From: Betaproteobacteria bacterium
Lineage (GTDB): Bacteria > Pseudomonadota > Gammaproteobacteria > Burkholderiales > SG8-39
DNA: 53,283 bases
Assembly (NCBI GenBank): GCA_029883975.1
Contig: JAOUIL010000015.1
Span: forward strand, 1-53,283
Direction of reading: 5' to 3'
In this document: piece by piece, positions 11,702 to 22,705 of the stretch
Layout of the letters: each line of letters opens with the position of its first letter
How positions within the stretch are numbered: position 1 is the first letter of the stretch
The notes under the pieces: generated by a model
What the model saw: only the letters and a program-made list of their open reading frames with translations
Databases searched by the model: none
Told to the model about the DNA's origin: nothing
Program-made: the position numbers and the translations under genes

Positions 11702-12845
11702 CCAGTACGCCCAGCACGGCGTCGGCGGACCTGGCGGCATTGTCCTGCCTCAGCGCGGCATGGATCTCGCGGAACCTGGCCACCTGGCGCTTCTGCGCGT
11801 CCGTGTCGCGCAGCAGCTCGAGCAGCGCCGCCGCCAGCGCGGCGGGCGTGGCGCGTCCCTGGATCAGCTCGGGCACCACACGCTCACCGGCCAGGATGTT
11901 CGGCATGCCGACGTAGGGCAGGTAGAGCATCTGGCGCTGGATCATCCAGGAAAGCGGCGATTGCCGGTAGGCGATCACCATGGGCGTCTTGAACAGCGCC
12001 GCCTCCACCGTCGCGGTGCCGCTCGCCACCAGGGCGAGGTCGGCCGCCGCCAGCGCTTCGTGCGAGTGGCCGAACAGCAGCGTAAGCGGCAGGTCGGTGC
12101 GTCCGTGGGCGTGCAGCGACGCTTCGAACAGGTCGCGCGTCTGGCGCGTGGCGAGCGGGCAGACGAAGTGCACGTCGTCGACTTCCTGGCGCAGGCGGTG
12201 CGCCGCGAGCAGGAACGGCTCGGCCATGTGCTCGAGCTCGGAGCGACGGCTGCCGGGAAGCAGCGCGACGACGCGCTTGCGTGGCGGCAGCCGCAACTGG
12301 GCGCGCGCAGCGGGTTTGTCGACTTCCATCGGGATCAGGTCGGCAAGCGGATGGCCGACGTAGGTGACCGGCAGGCCGGACTTGGCATACAGCGCCGGCT
12401 CGAACGGGAACATGGCCAGCAGGTGCGTGGCCGAGCGCGCGACGCGCTTCACGCGCCCGCGCCGCCAGGCCCACACCGAGGGGCTGACGTAGTGCACTGC
12501 CGGAACGTCCGCGTCCTTCAGCTTGCGCTCCAGCGGCAGGTTGAACTCCGAGGCGTCGACGCCGATGAACAGCGCCGGGCGCTCCGCGAGCAGGGCATCG
12601 GCCAGCGTGCGCCGAATGCCGGCGATCTCCCGGTAGTGGCGCAGCGCCTCGGCGAAGCCGCGCACCGCGAGCTTTTCCATGGGCACGGAAGCCTCGAATC
12701 CCTGCGCGATCATGCGCGGGCCGCCGATGCCGAAGAACGTCAGCTGCGGGCGGCGCGCCTTGAGCGCGGCGATGAGGTGCGCGCCGAGCTGGTCGCCCGA
12801 GGCCTCGCCGGCGACCATCGCGACCCGGGTCGCGCTGCTGCCCAC
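11685..12845 (-). CDS. lpxB: Lipid-A-disaccharide synthase
   Basis: A membrane-associated glycosyltransferase that condenses UDP-2,3-diacylglucosamine with lipid X to form the lipid A disaccharide. The 386-residue protein has the family N-terminus [18 protein letters not shown], the segment [26 protein letters not shown] and the nucleotide-binding [13 protein letters not shown]. It starts at a GTG (12843-12845), 4 bases after the lpxA stop. It belongs to lpxD-fabZ-lpxA-lpxB, so the acyltransferases and this enzyme are made together. Confidence 0.97.
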   Translation of the reverse strand: MGSSATRVAMVAGEASGDQLGAHLIAALKARRPQLTFFGIGGPRMIAQGFEASVPMEKLAVRGFAEALRHYREIAGIRRTLADALLAERPALFIGVDASEFNLPLERKLKDADVPAVHYVSPSVWAWRRGRVKRVARSATHLLAMFPFEPALYAKSGLPVTYVGHPLADLIPMEVDKPAARAQLRLPPRKRVVALLPGSRRSELEHMAEPFLLAAHRLRQEVDDVHFVCPLATRQTRDLFEASLHAHGRTDLPLTLLFGHSHEALAAADLALVASGTATVEAALFKTPMVIAYRQSPLSWMIQRQMLYLPYVGMPNILAGERVVPELIQGRATPAALAAALLELLRDTDAQKRQVARFREIHAALRQDNAARSADAVLGVLDAGRA

Positions 12846-12849
12846 GGCG

Positions 12850-13632
12850 CTAGCGGATGATGCCGCGCTTGGAGCGCTCGAGGAACTCGAGCAGGGCGCC
12901 GACCTCGGCGCACGCCTGTGCCTGCTCGCCGAGCTGGCGCTTGGCGTCAGCCAGCGTCAGTCCGGCGCGATATAGCGTGCGATAGGCCTGCTTGATGCGC
13001 CCGATCGTGTCGGCGGAGAAGCCGCGGCGGCGCAGGCCCTCGCTGTTGATGCCGTGGGGACGGGCGAGGTTGCCCGCCGCCGTGACGAAAGGCGGCAGGT
13101 CCTGCGACAGTGCCGCGCCCATCCCCGTGAAGCTGTGCGCGCCGATGCGCACGAACTGGTGCACCAGCGCGACGCCGCCGACGATCGCCCAGTTGCCGAC
13201 CTCGACGTGCCCGGCCAGCTGGCAGGCGTTGGCGAAGATGGTGTGGCTGCCGATCTGGCAGTCGTGCGCGACGTGCACGTAGGCCATGATCCAGTTCTGG
13301 TCGCCGATGCGCGTCGTGCCCACATCGTGCGCCGTGCCTCGGTTGATGGAGACGTACTCGCGGATCGTATTGTCGTCGCCGATCTCGACCGAGGTCTGCT
13401 CGCCCGCGTACTTCTTGTCCTGCGGCGGGGCGCCGATCGAGCCGAACGGGTGGATCCGGTTGCGGCGCCCGATGCGCGTGCGACCCTCCAGCACCACGTG
13501 CGGCCCGATCCACGTCCCCTCTCCCACCTCGACCTGCTCGCCGACGATGCTGTAGGCGCCGACCGACACCCCGGCGCCGAGCTTCGCGCCCGGGTGCACG
13601 AGGGCGGTCGGATGGACCTGCGTGCCGCTCAC
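12850..13632 (-). CDS. lpxA: UDP-N-acetylglucosamine O-acyltransferase LpxA
   Basis: Adds a 3-hydroxyacyl chain from acyl carrier protein to UDP-GlcNAc, the first step of lipid A synthesis. The 260 residues form a left-handed parallel beta-helix of hexapeptide repeats. The catalytic His123 lies in [10 protein letters not shown] (E. coli His125). At the acyl-chain ruler position, E. coli Gly173 is replaced by Met171 here (GAHSFTGMG). The C-terminal helical part is complete and ends RGIIR. The GTG start (13630-13632) overlaps the fabZ TGA as GTGA. The frame is open further upstream, but the extension has no family match. Confidence 0.97.
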   Translation of the reverse strand: MSGTQVHPTALVHPGAKLGAGVSVGAYSIVGEQVEVGEGTWIGPHVVLEGRTRIGRRNRIHPFGSIGAPPQDKKYAGEQTSVEIGDDNTIREYVSINRGTAHDVGTTRIGDQNWIMAYVHVAHDCQIGSHTIFANACQLAGHVEVGNWAIVGGVALVHQFVRIGAHSFTGMGAALSQDLPPFVTAAGNLARPHGINSEGLRRRGFSADTIGRIKQAYRTLYRAGLTLADAKRQLGEQAQACAEVGALLEFLERSKRGIIR

Positions 13633-14081
13633 GCGCGTTCCTGGATTCGCTCGGTGACGAGAATCTCGGCCTCGGCGACCACGCTGCCGTCGACACGGCC
13701 CGTGCAGGCAAACTTCCAGATGCTGCGCTTGTGGGCCAGGATCGTGGACTCGATCTCGAGGCAATCCCCCGGCACCACGGGCCGCTTGAAGCGCGCCCCG
13801 TCGATGCCGGCGTAATAGTAGACGTTGTTCGCATCGGGCTTCGCGCCGATGGTGCGGAACACCAGGATGCCCGCGGCCTGCGCCATCGCCTCGAGGATGA
13901 GCACGCCCGGCATGATCGGTCTGCCCGGGAAATGGCCGAGGAAGTGCGGCTCGTTGTTGCTGACATTCTTCAGGGTCACGATGCGCTTGCCAGCCTCGTA
14001 GGCTAGCACCCGATCGATCATGAGGAACGGGTAGCGCTGCGGGAGGTAGTCGAGGATGTTCTTCGATTCCATATCAGCCAT
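13629..14081 (-). CDS. fabZ: 3-hydroxyacyl-ACP dehydratase FabZ
   Basis: Dehydrates 3-hydroxyacyl-ACP in fatty acid elongation, competing with LpxA and LpxD for the same substrates, which explains its place among them. The hot-dog fold protein has 150 residues. Catalytic His50 is in [12 protein letters not shown] and Glu64 in [11 protein letters not shown]. Two starts are close: the ATG at 14081 (MADMESKN) inside the lpxD end, and the ATG at 14072. I chose 14081 because GGAGGA lies about 9 bases upstream. The 3' end overlaps lpxA as GTGA. Confidence 0.97.
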   Translation of the reverse strand: MADMESKNILDYLPQRYPFLMIDRVLAYEAGKRIVTLKNVSNNEPHFLGHFPGRPIMPGVLILEAMAQAAGILVFRTIGAKPDANNVYYYAGIDGARFKRPVVPGDCLEIESTILAHKRSIWKFACTGRVDGSVVAEAEILVTERIQERA

Positions 14082-15114
14082 TGCGCTTCTTCCTCCGTTT
14101 GCCGTTCTCTTCCAGCGCGCCGATGCGCGCCGCGAGCTCGGCCAGGTGCCGCACCAGCGCCGTGTTGCGTGCCCAGTCGGCGTGGACATCGAACGGGTAC
14201 AGCCCCGTATAGGTGCCGGGCTTGCGGATCGAGCGCGTGATCACCGTTCCGGCCGAGACCTGCACGTCGTCGCACAGGCTCAGGTGGCCGAGCACCACGG
14301 CGGCGCCGCCCAGCGCGCAGCGCCGGCCGATGTGCGCGCTGCCCGCCACGCCGACGCAGCCCGCCATGGCGGTATGCGCGCCGATGCGGCAGTTGTGGCC
14401 GATCTGCACCTGGTTGTCGAGCTTGACGCCGTCCTCGATGACCGTGTCGTCCACGGTGCCGCGATCGATCGTGGTATTGGCGCCAACCTCGACGTCGTCG
14501 CCTATGAGCACGCGGCCGATCTGCGGCACCTTGAGCCAGCGGCCCTCCTCCGCGGCCATGCCGAAGCCGTCGGCGCCGATGACGGCGCCCGAGTGCAGGA
14601 TCGCGCGCGCCCCGATGCGGCAGCCCGCGTAGACGACGACCGAGGGGTGCAGGCGGCTGTCCGCGCCGACCGCGGCGCCTTCGCCGAGATAGCAGCCCGC
14701 GCCGATCCAGGCGCGCTCGCCCACTTGCGCGCCGGCCGCGATCACCGCGCCTGCCTCCACGCGCGCGCTGCCCGCGATGCGGGCCTCCGGCGCCACGTGC
14801 GCCGCGGCGTGCACCCCGGGAACCGGCACCGGCGACGGGTTGAGCAACAGCGACAGGCGCGCAAAGTACGCGTAGGGACGCTGGCAGACGATGCGCGGCA
14901 GCGCAGTCAGGCTTTCGGCCTCCGGCGCCAGCACGACCGCCGCGGCGCGCGTGGCGGCGAGCTGCGCCTTGTAGCGCGGGCTGCCGAAGAACGCCGCCTG
15001 GCGCGCGCCGGCGTGCTCCAGCGAACCCACCTGCTCGATCTCGATGTCCGCGTCGCCGACGACGCGCCCGCCGAGCCGGGACGCAATCTGGGCGAGGGTG
15101 AAGGGACCCGCCAT
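14074..15114 (-). CDS. lpxD: UDP-3-O-(3-hydroxyacyl)glucosamine N-acyltransferase
   Basis: Adds the second, N-linked 3-hydroxyacyl chain in lipid A synthesis, acting after LpxA and LpxC. The 346-residue protein has the N-terminal uridine-binding domain (1-100, with GSLEHAGARQAAFFGSPRY). Hexapeptide repeats of the left-handed beta-helix follow, with catalytic His240 in VQIGHNCRIG, which corresponds to E. coli His239. The C-terminus ends in a short basic tail. The ATG is one base after the skp stop, and the 3' end overlaps fabZ by 8 bases, so translation is likely coupled. Confidence 0.97.
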   Translation of the reverse strand: MAGPFTLAQIASRLGGRVVGDADIEIEQVGSLEHAGARQAAFFGSPRYKAQLAATRAAAVVLAPEAESLTALPRIVCQRPYAYFARLSLLLNPSPVPVPGVHAAAHVAPEARIAGSARVEAGAVIAAGAQVGERAWIGAGCYLGEGAAVGADSRLHPSVVVYAGCRIGARAILHSGAVIGADGFGMAAEEGRWLKVPQIGRVLIGDDVEVGANTTIDRGTVDDTVIEDGVKLDNQVQIGHNCRIGAHTAMAGCVGVAGSAHIGRRCALGGAAVVLGHLSLCDDVQVSAGTVITRSIRKPGTYTGLYPFDVHADWARNTALVRHLAELAARIGALEENGKRRKKRNG

Positions 15115-15115
15115 G

Positions 15116-15634
15116 TCAGCGTGCGGGCGGCTTGGCCTCCAGCGCCTTGATCACCCGGTCGGTGATGTCGATGCGCGGATTCGCGTAGACGGCGTCCTGG
15201 AAGATGATGTCGTACTTCTCCTGCTCCGCGATCTGCCGGATCACGCGGTTGGCCTGCTCGACCACCTGCGCCAGCTCCTCGTTGCGCCGCTGGTTGAGGT
15301 CCTCGCGGAACTCGCGCTGGCGGCGCTGGAAATCGCGGTTCAGCTCGCCCAGCTCCCGCTCCTTGGTGCGGCGCTGGCTCTCCTGCAGGGTCAGCCCCTG
15401 GCGCTCCAGCTCGTCCTGCATCTTCTTGAGCTGCTCCGCGGTCTTGGCCAGCTCCTGGTCGCGCTTGGCGAATTCCGCCTCGATGCGCTTCTGCGCACGC
15501 ACTGCCGGCGTGGCATCGCGCAGGATGCGCGCGGTGTTGACGAAGCCGATGCGGCTTTCCGACTGCGCCGCGAGCGGCGGCGGGGCGACCGCCGCCGCGA
15601 TCGTCAGGGCGAGGAGTACGGTTGTCTTCGTCAT
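15116..15634 (-). CDS. skp: Periplasmic chaperone Skp/OmpH
   Basis: Holds unfolded outer-membrane proteins in the periplasm on their way to the Bam complex. The 172-residue precursor has a Sec signal peptide (1-23, cleavage after LAA). A short beta segment follows (SRIGFVNTARIL), then two long helices rich in Lys, Glu, Arg and Gln (about 45-140) that form the tentacles of the trimer. The C-terminal strand carries YDIIFQDAVYANPRIDIT. It lies between bamA and lpxD, the usual place, 18 bases after the bamA stop. Confidence 0.96.
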   Translation of the reverse strand: MTKTTVLLALTIAAAVAPPPLAAQSESRIGFVNTARILRDATPAVRAQKRIEAEFAKRDQELAKTAEQLKKMQDELERQGLTLQESQRRTKERELGELNRDFQRRQREFREDLNQRRNEELAQVVEQANRVIRQIAEQEKYDIIFQDAVYANPRIDITDRVIKALEAKPPAR

Positions 15635-15652
15635 GTGCGTAGGGGTCTCGTG

Positions 15653-17938
15653 TCAGAACGCCGTGCCGAACTTGAATTGTAACCTCTGCACGCGGTCGAT
15701 TCCCTCCTTCTCGTTGACAGGCTTCGCGTAGGACAACCGCAGGGGCCCCATCGGCGAGGCCCAGGAGAGCGCCAGTCCGACCGACGAGCGCAGCAGGCCG
15801 AGGTCCACGTCCTGCATGGCGGCGTACACCTGCCCGGCGTCGATGAACGCGCCGAGACGCAGCGACTTCTCCTGCGCCGCTCCCGGCATGGGAAAGAGCA
15901 GCTCCAGGTTGGTGACCACGCGCCGCGTGCCGCCGAGCACGTTGTTGTCCAGATCGCGCGGGCCGAGCGAGAAGTCCTCGAAACCGCGCACCGTTCCCGG
16001 GCCGCCGGCGTAGTAGTTCTTGAAGAACGGCAGAGGCTTGTTGCCCAGACCCTTTGCATAGCCCAGGTCCACGTTCCACAGCAGGGTAAACGTGGTGCTC
16101 AGCGGCCAGTAGAACTGCTGGTTGATGCCGAGGCGATAGTACTCCAGCCCGCCGAACGCGATCTCGCCCGTCAGACGGGTCAGCGTGCCCGCCGTGGTGA
16201 CGATGAGGCTGTCGCGCGTGTCGCGCGCCCAGCCCGCGCTCAACGCCCCGTAGCGATACTCGCTGCCGAAAAGCTCGACGAACTCCTTGTAGACGCGCGA
16301 GCTGTTCTCGAAGGTCTCCACGGTCACGTCCTCGCCCGTGATGCCGAAGCTGATCGTGTCGCGCTCGGACAGGGGATAACTGAAGCGCATGCCCGCGCCC
16401 AGCGTGTCGGTGGCGTAGGCGCCGGTCGCCAGCGTGGTGGCGTCCACCGTGCGCTTGTAGAGGTCGAAGCCGCGGCTCACGCCGTCCACGGTGTAGTACG
16501 GATCGACGTACGACAGCGAATACACCTGGTTGACCGAGCCGCTGTTCAGTTGCAGCGACAGGTACTTGCCGGAGCCAAACACGTTGGGCTGCGTGATCGA
16601 CGCCGTGACGATGAACTTGTCCAGGCTGGAAAAGCCGACGCCCAGCGACAGCGAGCCGGTCGCCCGCTCCGTGACGGAATAGGTCACGTCCACCTGGTCA
16701 GGGCTGCCCTCCACGGGCGCCGTCTGCACATTAACCTCGCTGAAATAGCTCGTGCGGTCGATGCGCCGGCGCGACAGCTGGATCCTGGAGGCATCGTAGT
16801 AGGCGCCTTCCAGCTGGCGCATCTCCCGGCGGATCACCTCGTCACGCGTCTTGGTGTTGCCGACGATGTTGATGCGGCGCACGTACACGCGCCGGCCCGG
16901 GTCCACCAGCAGCGTGAACGCCACCGTGCGCTTGTCGCGATCCGTTTCGGGCACTGCGTTCGCGTTGGCGAACGCGTAGCCCTCGTTGCCCAGGCGCTCG
17001 GCGATCGCCTTCTGCGTCTCGACCAGGCGCCGGCGCGAGAACACTTCGCCGGGCTTGAGCTGCACGAGCGCCTCCAGCTCGGCCTGCGGCACGATGCTCT
17101 GCGGGCCGACGCGCACCTCGGAGACGGTGTACTTCTCGCCCTCGCTCAGGTTGACGGTGATGTAGATGTCCTGGCGGTCGGGCGTGATGGACACTTGCGT
17201 GGAATCGATCGTGAAATCGAGGTAGCCGCGGTCGAGGTAGAACGAGCGCAGCGTCTCGAGATCCGCCGACAGCCGCTGGCGGGAGTACTGGTCGTGCTTG
17301 GTGTACCACGTCAGCCAGCCCGGCGTGCGCAGCACGAACAGGCCCAGCAGCTCGCTCTCGGAAAACGCGCTCGCCCCGACCAGATTGATGCCGCGGATCT
17401 TCGCCACCTCGCCCTCGGTCACGGCGAAATTGACGGCCACGCGGTTGCGCTCGAGCGGCGTCACGGTGGTCTGCACCTGCGCGGCGTACTTGCCGCGCGA
17501 CAGGTACTGGCGCTTGAGCTCCTGCTCTGCGGCCTCGAGCGTGGCGCGGTCGAAGATGCGCCCTTCGCCGAGGCCGGTGTCGCGCAGCGCCTGCCGCAGC
17601 GCGTCGACCGGAAACTCGCTGACGCCGCTGAAATCCACCTGGGCGATCGCCGGGCGCTCCTCGACCATCACGACGAGCACCTCGCCCTCGGCTTCGAGCC
17701 GCACGTCCTTGAAGAATCCGGTGGCGTACAGGGCGCGCAGCGCCTGCTGCGCCTTTTCTTCGGTCAGCGTCTCGCCCACCTTTACCGTGAGATAGCTGAA
17801 CACGGTCCCGGGCTCGGTGCGCTGCACGCCCTCGATGCGGATGTCCTTGACCGTGAACGGCCGGAACTCCTGCGCGCCGCACACGCCGGCGACCGCAAGC
17901 AGCAGCCAGGCGAGCGCCGCGGAGTTGCGCTTGCGCAT
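15653..17938 (-). CDS. bamA: Outer membrane protein assembly factor BamA
   Basis: The core of the Bam machine that folds and inserts beta-barrel proteins into the outer membrane. The 761-residue precursor has a Sec signal peptide (1-22, ending VCGA before QEFRPF). Five POTRA domains occupy about 25-420, the first opening with TVKDIRIEGVQRTEPGTVFSY. The C-terminal 16-strand barrel contains the conserved loop motif TVRGFED and ends in the aromatic residue of a BamA-recognised C-terminal strand (FGTAF). The frame stays open far upstream through rseP. The ATG at 17936-17938 is chosen by the signal peptide, 14 bases after rseP. Confidence 0.98.
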   Translation of the reverse strand: MRKRNSAALAWLLLAVAGVCGAQEFRPFTVKDIRIEGVQRTEPGTVFSYLTVKVGETLTEEKAQQALRALYATGFFKDVRLEAEGEVLVVMVEERPAIAQVDFSGVSEFPVDALRQALRDTGLGEGRIFDRATLEAAEQELKRQYLSRGKYAAQVQTTVTPLERNRVAVNFAVTEGEVAKIRGINLVGASAFSESELLGLFVLRTPGWLTWYTKHDQYSRQRLSADLETLRSFYLDRGYLDFTIDSTQVSITPDRQDIYITVNLSEGEKYTVSEVRVGPQSIVPQAELEALVQLKPGEVFSRRRLVETQKAIAERLGNEGYAFANANAVPETDRDKRTVAFTLLVDPGRRVYVRRINIVGNTKTRDEVIRREMRQLEGAYYDASRIQLSRRRIDRTSYFSEVNVQTAPVEGSPDQVDVTYSVTERATGSLSLGVGFSSLDKFIVTASITQPNVFGSGKYLSLQLNSGSVNQVYSLSYVDPYYTVDGVSRGFDLYKRTVDATTLATGAYATDTLGAGMRFSYPLSERDTISFGITGEDVTVETFENSSRVYKEFVELFGSEYRYGALSAGWARDTRDSLIVTTAGTLTRLTGEIAFGGLEYYRLGINQQFYWPLSTTFTLLWNVDLGYAKGLGNKPLPFFKNYYAGGPGTVRGFEDFSLGPRDLDNNVLGGTRRVVTNLELLFPMPGAAQEKSLRLGAFIDAGQVYAAMQDVDLGLLRSSVGLALSWASPMGPLRLSYAKPVNEKEGIDRVQRLQFKFGTAF

Positions 17939-17952
17939 CGGCACGCCTCGTG

Positions 17953-19317
17953 TCAGCCGGCGAACAGCCGCGTCAGGTCGTTGTAGAACGCGAACGCCAT
18001 CAGCATCAGCAGCAGGGCGATGCCCACGCGGTGGCCGAACTCCACGATCCGCTCGGACGCCGGGCTGCCCTTGAGCGCCTCGACGCCGTAGAACATCAGG
18101 TGGCCGCCGTCCAGAGGCGGGATCGGCAGGAGGTTCAGCACGCCCAGGCTGATGCTGATCAGGGCGAGGAAGGTCAGGTACGGGATCCAGCCGAGCTGGG
18201 CGGACTGACCGGCGAAGTCGGCGATGGTCACCGGCCCGGACAGGTTCTTCCAGGAAACCTGGCCGAGCACCATCTTGCCCAGCATGCGCAGGCTGAACAC
18301 CGAGATGTCCCAGGTCCTGGACACCGCGCGCCGCAGGCTCTCCACCGGCCCATAGCGCACCTCGACGAAGATGCGCTCCGCGTGCTGCTGCGGAATGGCG
18401 GGCGCCGCCCCGATGCGGCCGATGCGCGCACCATTCGCGGCGACGGACTCCGGCGTCACCTGCAGCTCGTAACGTTGCCCATCCCGGTCGACGCGCAGCC
18501 GCGCGGGCGTGCCGGGCCGAGCGCGCACCTCGCGCACCAGCGCCTCCCAGGTGTCCACCGCCCGGTCGTCGATGTGCGTGACACGATCGCCCTTGCGCAG
18601 TCCGGCCGATTCCGCGGCGCTGCCCGCCACGACCTGGCCGAGCAGCGGCTCGAGCACCGGCCGGTACAGACGCAGCCCGACGCGCTCGAGGACGTCGCTT
18701 TCCACTTCGTCGGCCGGGAACCCGGCGAAGTCCAGCGTGCGCCACGCGATGCGCTCGCGCTCGTCGATCACCTCCAGCACCACGCGCTCGCTCTGCAGCG
18801 CCGCCTGCAGCACGCGCCAGCGCAGCTCCTGCCAGGTGGCAATCGGCTCGCCGTCTACGGCGCGCACCAGCTCGCCGTCGCGCACGCCGGCGGCGGCGGC
18901 GAGCGTCGCTGCCGGCGGTGTGCCGAGCACGGGCCGCGCTTCGGGCAGGCCGGTGACGTACAGTCCGGCGTACACCACGACGGCGAACGCGAAGTTGAAA
19001 GCCGGACCCGCCGCGACGATCAGCACCCGGCGCCAGAGGCTCTGCCGATTGAACGCTCGCGACGCTTCGGCGGGCGGCACCGGCGCCTCGCGCTCGTCGA
19101 GCATCTTGACGTAGCCGCCGAATGGAATGGCCGCGACCACCCATTCCGTGCGGTCGCGACCGAGGCGCCAGGTGGCAAGGGGCCGGCCGAAGCCCACCGA
19201 GAAGCGCAGAACTTTCACCCCGCACAGGCGCGCCACGAGATAGTGGCCGTATTCGTGTACGACGATGAGCACGCCGAGCGCGATGATGAACGCGACGAGG
19301 GTGTGCAGGAAGCTCAT
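17953..19317 (-). CDS. rseP: Site-2 intramembrane zinc protease RseP
   Basis: Cuts anti-sigma factor RseA within the membrane to release sigma-E and clears remnant signal peptides. The 454-residue protein has the zinc motif HEYGH (21-25) in its first membrane helix. Two periplasmic PDZ domains lie at about 120-300 and the second metal motif at [10 protein letters not shown] near the C-terminus, followed by the last membrane helices. Its location between dxr and bamA is standard and puts envelope-stress signalling beside the Bam genes. The ATG (19315-19317) overlaps the dxr TGA as ATGA. Confidence 0.97.
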   Translation of the reverse strand: MSFLHTLVAFIIALGVLIVVHEYGHYLVARLCGVKVLRFSVGFGRPLATWRLGRDRTEWVVAAIPFGGYVKMLDEREAPVPPAEASRAFNRQSLWRRVLIVAAGPAFNFAFAVVVYAGLYVTGLPEARPVLGTPPAATLAAAAGVRDGELVRAVDGEPIATWQELRWRVLQAALQSERVVLEVIDERERIAWRTLDFAGFPADEVESDVLERVGLRLYRPVLEPLLGQVVAGSAAESAGLRKGDRVTHIDDRAVDTWEALVREVRARPGTPARLRVDRDGQRYELQVTPESVAANGARIGRIGAAPAIPQQHAERIFVEVRYGPVESLRRAVSRTWDISVFSLRMLGKMVLGQVSWKNLSGPVTIADFAGQSAQLGWIPYLTFLALISISLGVLNLLPIPPLDGGHLMFYGVEALKGSPASERIVEFGHRVGIALLLMLMAFAFYNDLTRLFAG

Positions 19318-20531
19318 GCCGCCTGCTCGCTTCGCTGTGCGACCAGTGCCCCCGCCACCCGGCGCGCCTGCAGATCGGCCTCCAGCACGTCCTCGAGCGA
19401 GCGGGCCGCGCGTGCGGCGACGCGCGCCAGCGACTCCTCGATCACGGGGGCGATGGCCGTGAAGCGCAGCCGCCCCGCGAGGAACGCCGCCACGGCGACC
19501 TCGTTCGCCGCGTTGAGCACCGCGGGCGCAGTGCCGCCGGCGCGCTGGGCGGCGTAGGCGAGCGCGAGGCAGGGAAAGCGGGCGCCATCCGGCTGCTCGA
19601 ACGAAAGCAGGCCGAGCGCGCACAGGTCGAGCGGGCGCGCCCCGGACTCGATGCGCTGCGGGAAGCCGAGCGCATGCGCGATGGGGATGCGCATGTCGGG
19701 ATGCGACAGCTGGGCGATGACCGAGCCGTCCGCGTACTCCACCAGTGAATGCACCACGCTCTGCGGATGGATGACGACCCCGATGCGCTCGGCGGGCACG
19801 CCGAACAGCCAGTGCGCTTCGATGACCTCCAGCCCCTTGTTCATCATGGTCGCCGAATCGACCGAGATCTTGCGGCCCATGACCCAGTTCGGGTGCGCGC
19901 ACGCTTCGTCGGGCGTGACGTGAGCCAGCCGCTCGACCGGAGTCTGCCGGAACGGTCCGCCCGATGCCGTCAACTGGATGCGGCGCACCCCCTCGAGCGT
20001 CACGCCCGTGCCGCCCCGGGGCAGGCACTGGAACACAGCATTGTGCTCGCTGTCGATGGGCAGGAGCTCGGCCCGGGCCTCGCGCACGGCGCGCATGAAC
20101 AGCGGCCCCGCCATGACGAGCGCTTCCTTGTTGGCGAGCAGCACGCGCTTGCCTGCGCGCGCCGCGGCGAGCGTCGCCTGCAGGCCCGCAGCGCCGACGA
20201 TGGCCGCCATGACCGCGTCGGCCTCCGCTGCCGCAGCGACCTGCGCGAGCGCCTCGCTGCCGAACAGCAGCTCGCACCCGGCCTCGGCGAAGCGGGCGCG
20301 CAAGGTCGCCTCCTCCGCCATGCCCGAGAGCACGGCGCGGCGCGCGCCGTGACGCCGGCACAGGGCGAGCAGTGACTCGGCGGAATCGTGTGCCGTGAGC
20401 GCCTCGACACGATAGCGCTGCGGGTGGCGTGCGAGAACGTCCAGTGTGCTCGCGCCGATCGAGCCGGTGGCGCCCAGGACCACGATGCCCAGGGCGCCAG
20501 CCGGACCCTGCCGGAGCATTGGAGTCGTCAT
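19314..20531 (-). CDS. dxr: 1-deoxy-D-xylulose 5-phosphate reductoisomerase
   Basis: Makes 2-C-methyl-D-erythritol 4-phosphate with NADPH, the committed step of the MEP isoprenoid pathway. This pathway feeds UppS in the same cluster. The 405-residue protein shows the NADPH-binding [14 protein letters not shown] near the N-terminus, then [15 protein letters not shown] with the metal-binding Asp and Glu. The substrate segment LTASGGPFR and [23 protein letters not shown] follow. The ATG at 20529-20531 overlaps the cdsA stop (ATGA), and the stop overlaps the rseP start in the same way. Confidence 0.98.
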   Translation of the reverse strand: MTTPMLRQGPAGALGIVVLGATGSIGASTLDVLARHPQRYRVEALTAHDSAESLLALCRRHGARRAVLSGMAEEATLRARFAEAGCELLFGSEALAQVAAAAEADAVMAAIVGAAGLQATLAAARAGKRVLLANKEALVMAGPLFMRAVREARAELLPIDSEHNAVFQCLPRGGTGVTLEGVRRIQLTASGGPFRQTPVERLAHVTPDEACAHPNWVMGRKISVDSATMMNKGLEVIEAHWLFGVPAERIGVVIHPQSVVHSLVEYADGSVIAQLSHPDMRIPIAHALGFPQRIESGARPLDLCALGLLSFEQPDGARFPCLALAYAAQRAGGTAPAVLNAANEVAVAAFLAGRLRFTAIAPVIEESLARVAARAARSLEDVLEADLQARRVAGALVAQRSEQAA

Positions 20532-21341
20532 GCGCTGCGCGTGGCCCAGTGGAGCAGCAATGCAGCGATCGGGAGCGTGGGCATCAGGCTGTCGACGCGA
20601 TCCAGTATGCCGCCATGTCCGGGCAGAAGCGTGCCGCTATCCTTGACGCCAGCGCGCCGCTTCAGGGCCGATTCGAACAGGTCTCCCACGATGCTCACGC
20701 CGCACAGCAGGGCCACGGCTCCCACGTACCCTGCCCAGGCCGCGCCATGCACGTAGGGTGCGAGCGGTGCGCCGGGCATCGCGCACAGGATAGCGTAGGC
20801 AAGCGTCGCGGCGAGCGCACCGGCCGCGCCTTCCCAGGTCTTTCCCGGGCTGATCGTCGGGGCGAGGCGTCGCCTGCCGAAGGCGTTGCCCGCGAAATAG
20901 GCGGCCGTGTCCGCGATCCAGACCAGCCCGAGGACGAGCAGTAGCTGGGCGGGAGACAGCGAGACCGCGGCCAGGCCGGCGATCGCCAGCGCCCCCGACC
21001 CCGCCACGGCCAGCAGGAACCGCGGCGATCGCGTGACACCTGCGCGCAGCCAGGACGGTGCGACGAGCAGCCAGAACACGACGCCCAGCCCGAGCACGGT
21101 GTCACGCGCGGCGCCGGACGGCGGCAGGTTCCAGGCCAGCAGCCCGTAGAGCGCCGCGCTGCCCAGCGCCCAGGCGATGGCGGCGCGTTGGCCGAAGCCA
21201 GCCAGGCGGGCCCACTCGTGCGCGGCGAGCCCGAGTACCGCGCCCAGCAGCGTGGCGAAGACGCGCGAATCGAGCAGCAGGAGCGTGGCGAGAAAGGCGC
21301 CGAGCAGCGCCGCCGCCGTGAACACGCGCCGCGCCAGGCCC

Positions 21342-21355
<14 letters not shown>
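20528..21355 (-). CDS. cdsA: Phosphatidate cytidylyltransferase
   Basis: Makes CDP-diacylglycerol from phosphatidate and CTP in the inner membrane, the branch point to phospholipids. The 275-residue protein has about eight hydrophobic membrane segments. The CDP-alcohol signature near the C-terminus reads [29 protein letters not shown], with the two conserved Asp residues. The GTG at 21353-21355 ([11 protein letters not shown]) is preferred. It overlaps the uppS end by 14 bases, whereas the next upstream ATG would add 26 Arg-rich residues inside uppS. The stop overlaps dxr. Confidence 0.95.
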
Positions 21356-22130
<775 letters not shown>

Positions 22131-22136
22131 GCCCGG

Positions 22137-22694
22137 CTAGACCGCCAACAGCTCGGCTTCTTTCTGCTGCAGCAGCTTGTCGATCTCGGCGATCGAGCGG
22201 TCGGTGAGCTTCTGCACCTCGTCCTGCATGCGCCGCTCGTCGTTTTCCGAGACTTCCTTCTTCCTCAGCGCCTCCTTGAGGTGGTGGTTGGCATCGCGCC
22301 GCAGGTTGCGCACCGCAACGCGCGCATTCTCCGCCTCGTGCCGCACCACCTTGATCAGCTCCTTGCGCCGCTCCTCGGTGAGCGCCGGCATGGGCACGCG
22401 CACCTGCTCGCCCATCGACGCGGGGTTGAGCCCGAGGTCGGAGTCGCGGATCGCCTTTTCCACCGCCTGCACTATCTTCTTCTCGAACGGCGTCACGCCG
22501 ATGGTGCGCGCATCGAGCAGCGTCACCTTGGCCACCTGGTAGAGCGGCGTCGGCGCGCCGTAATAGTCCACCATGATGTGGTCGAGCAGCCCCGTGTGCG
22601 CGCGCCCGGTGCGCACCTTGGACAGATCGGCCTTGAAGGCATCGACGCTCTTGTGCATCTTCTGCTCGGTAGTCTTCTTCAGTTCGGCAAGCAT
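22137..22694 (-). CDS. frr: Ribosome recycling factor
   Basis: Works with EF-G to split the post-termination ribosome. The protein has 185 residues, exactly the usual size. It shows the tRNA-mimicking two-domain pattern: long helices at both ends ([20 protein letters not shown] and the C-terminal [21 protein letters not shown]). The conserved [15 protein letters not shown], with the functional Arg, lies between them, as does [12 protein letters not shown]. The ATG at 22692-22694 is chosen because the longer frame would run into pyrH. It begins 11 bases after pyrH. Confidence 0.98.
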   Translation of the reverse strand: MLAELKKTTEQKMHKSVDAFKADLSKVRTGRAHTGLLDHIMVDYYGAPTPLYQVAKVTLLDARTIGVTPFEKKIVQAVEKAIRDSDLGLNPASMGEQVRVPMPALTEERRKELIKVVRHEAENARVAVRNLRRDANHHLKEALRKKEVSENDERRMQDEVQKLTDRSIAEIDKLLQQKEAELLAV

Positions 22695-22705
22695 GCGGCT
22701 CTCCT

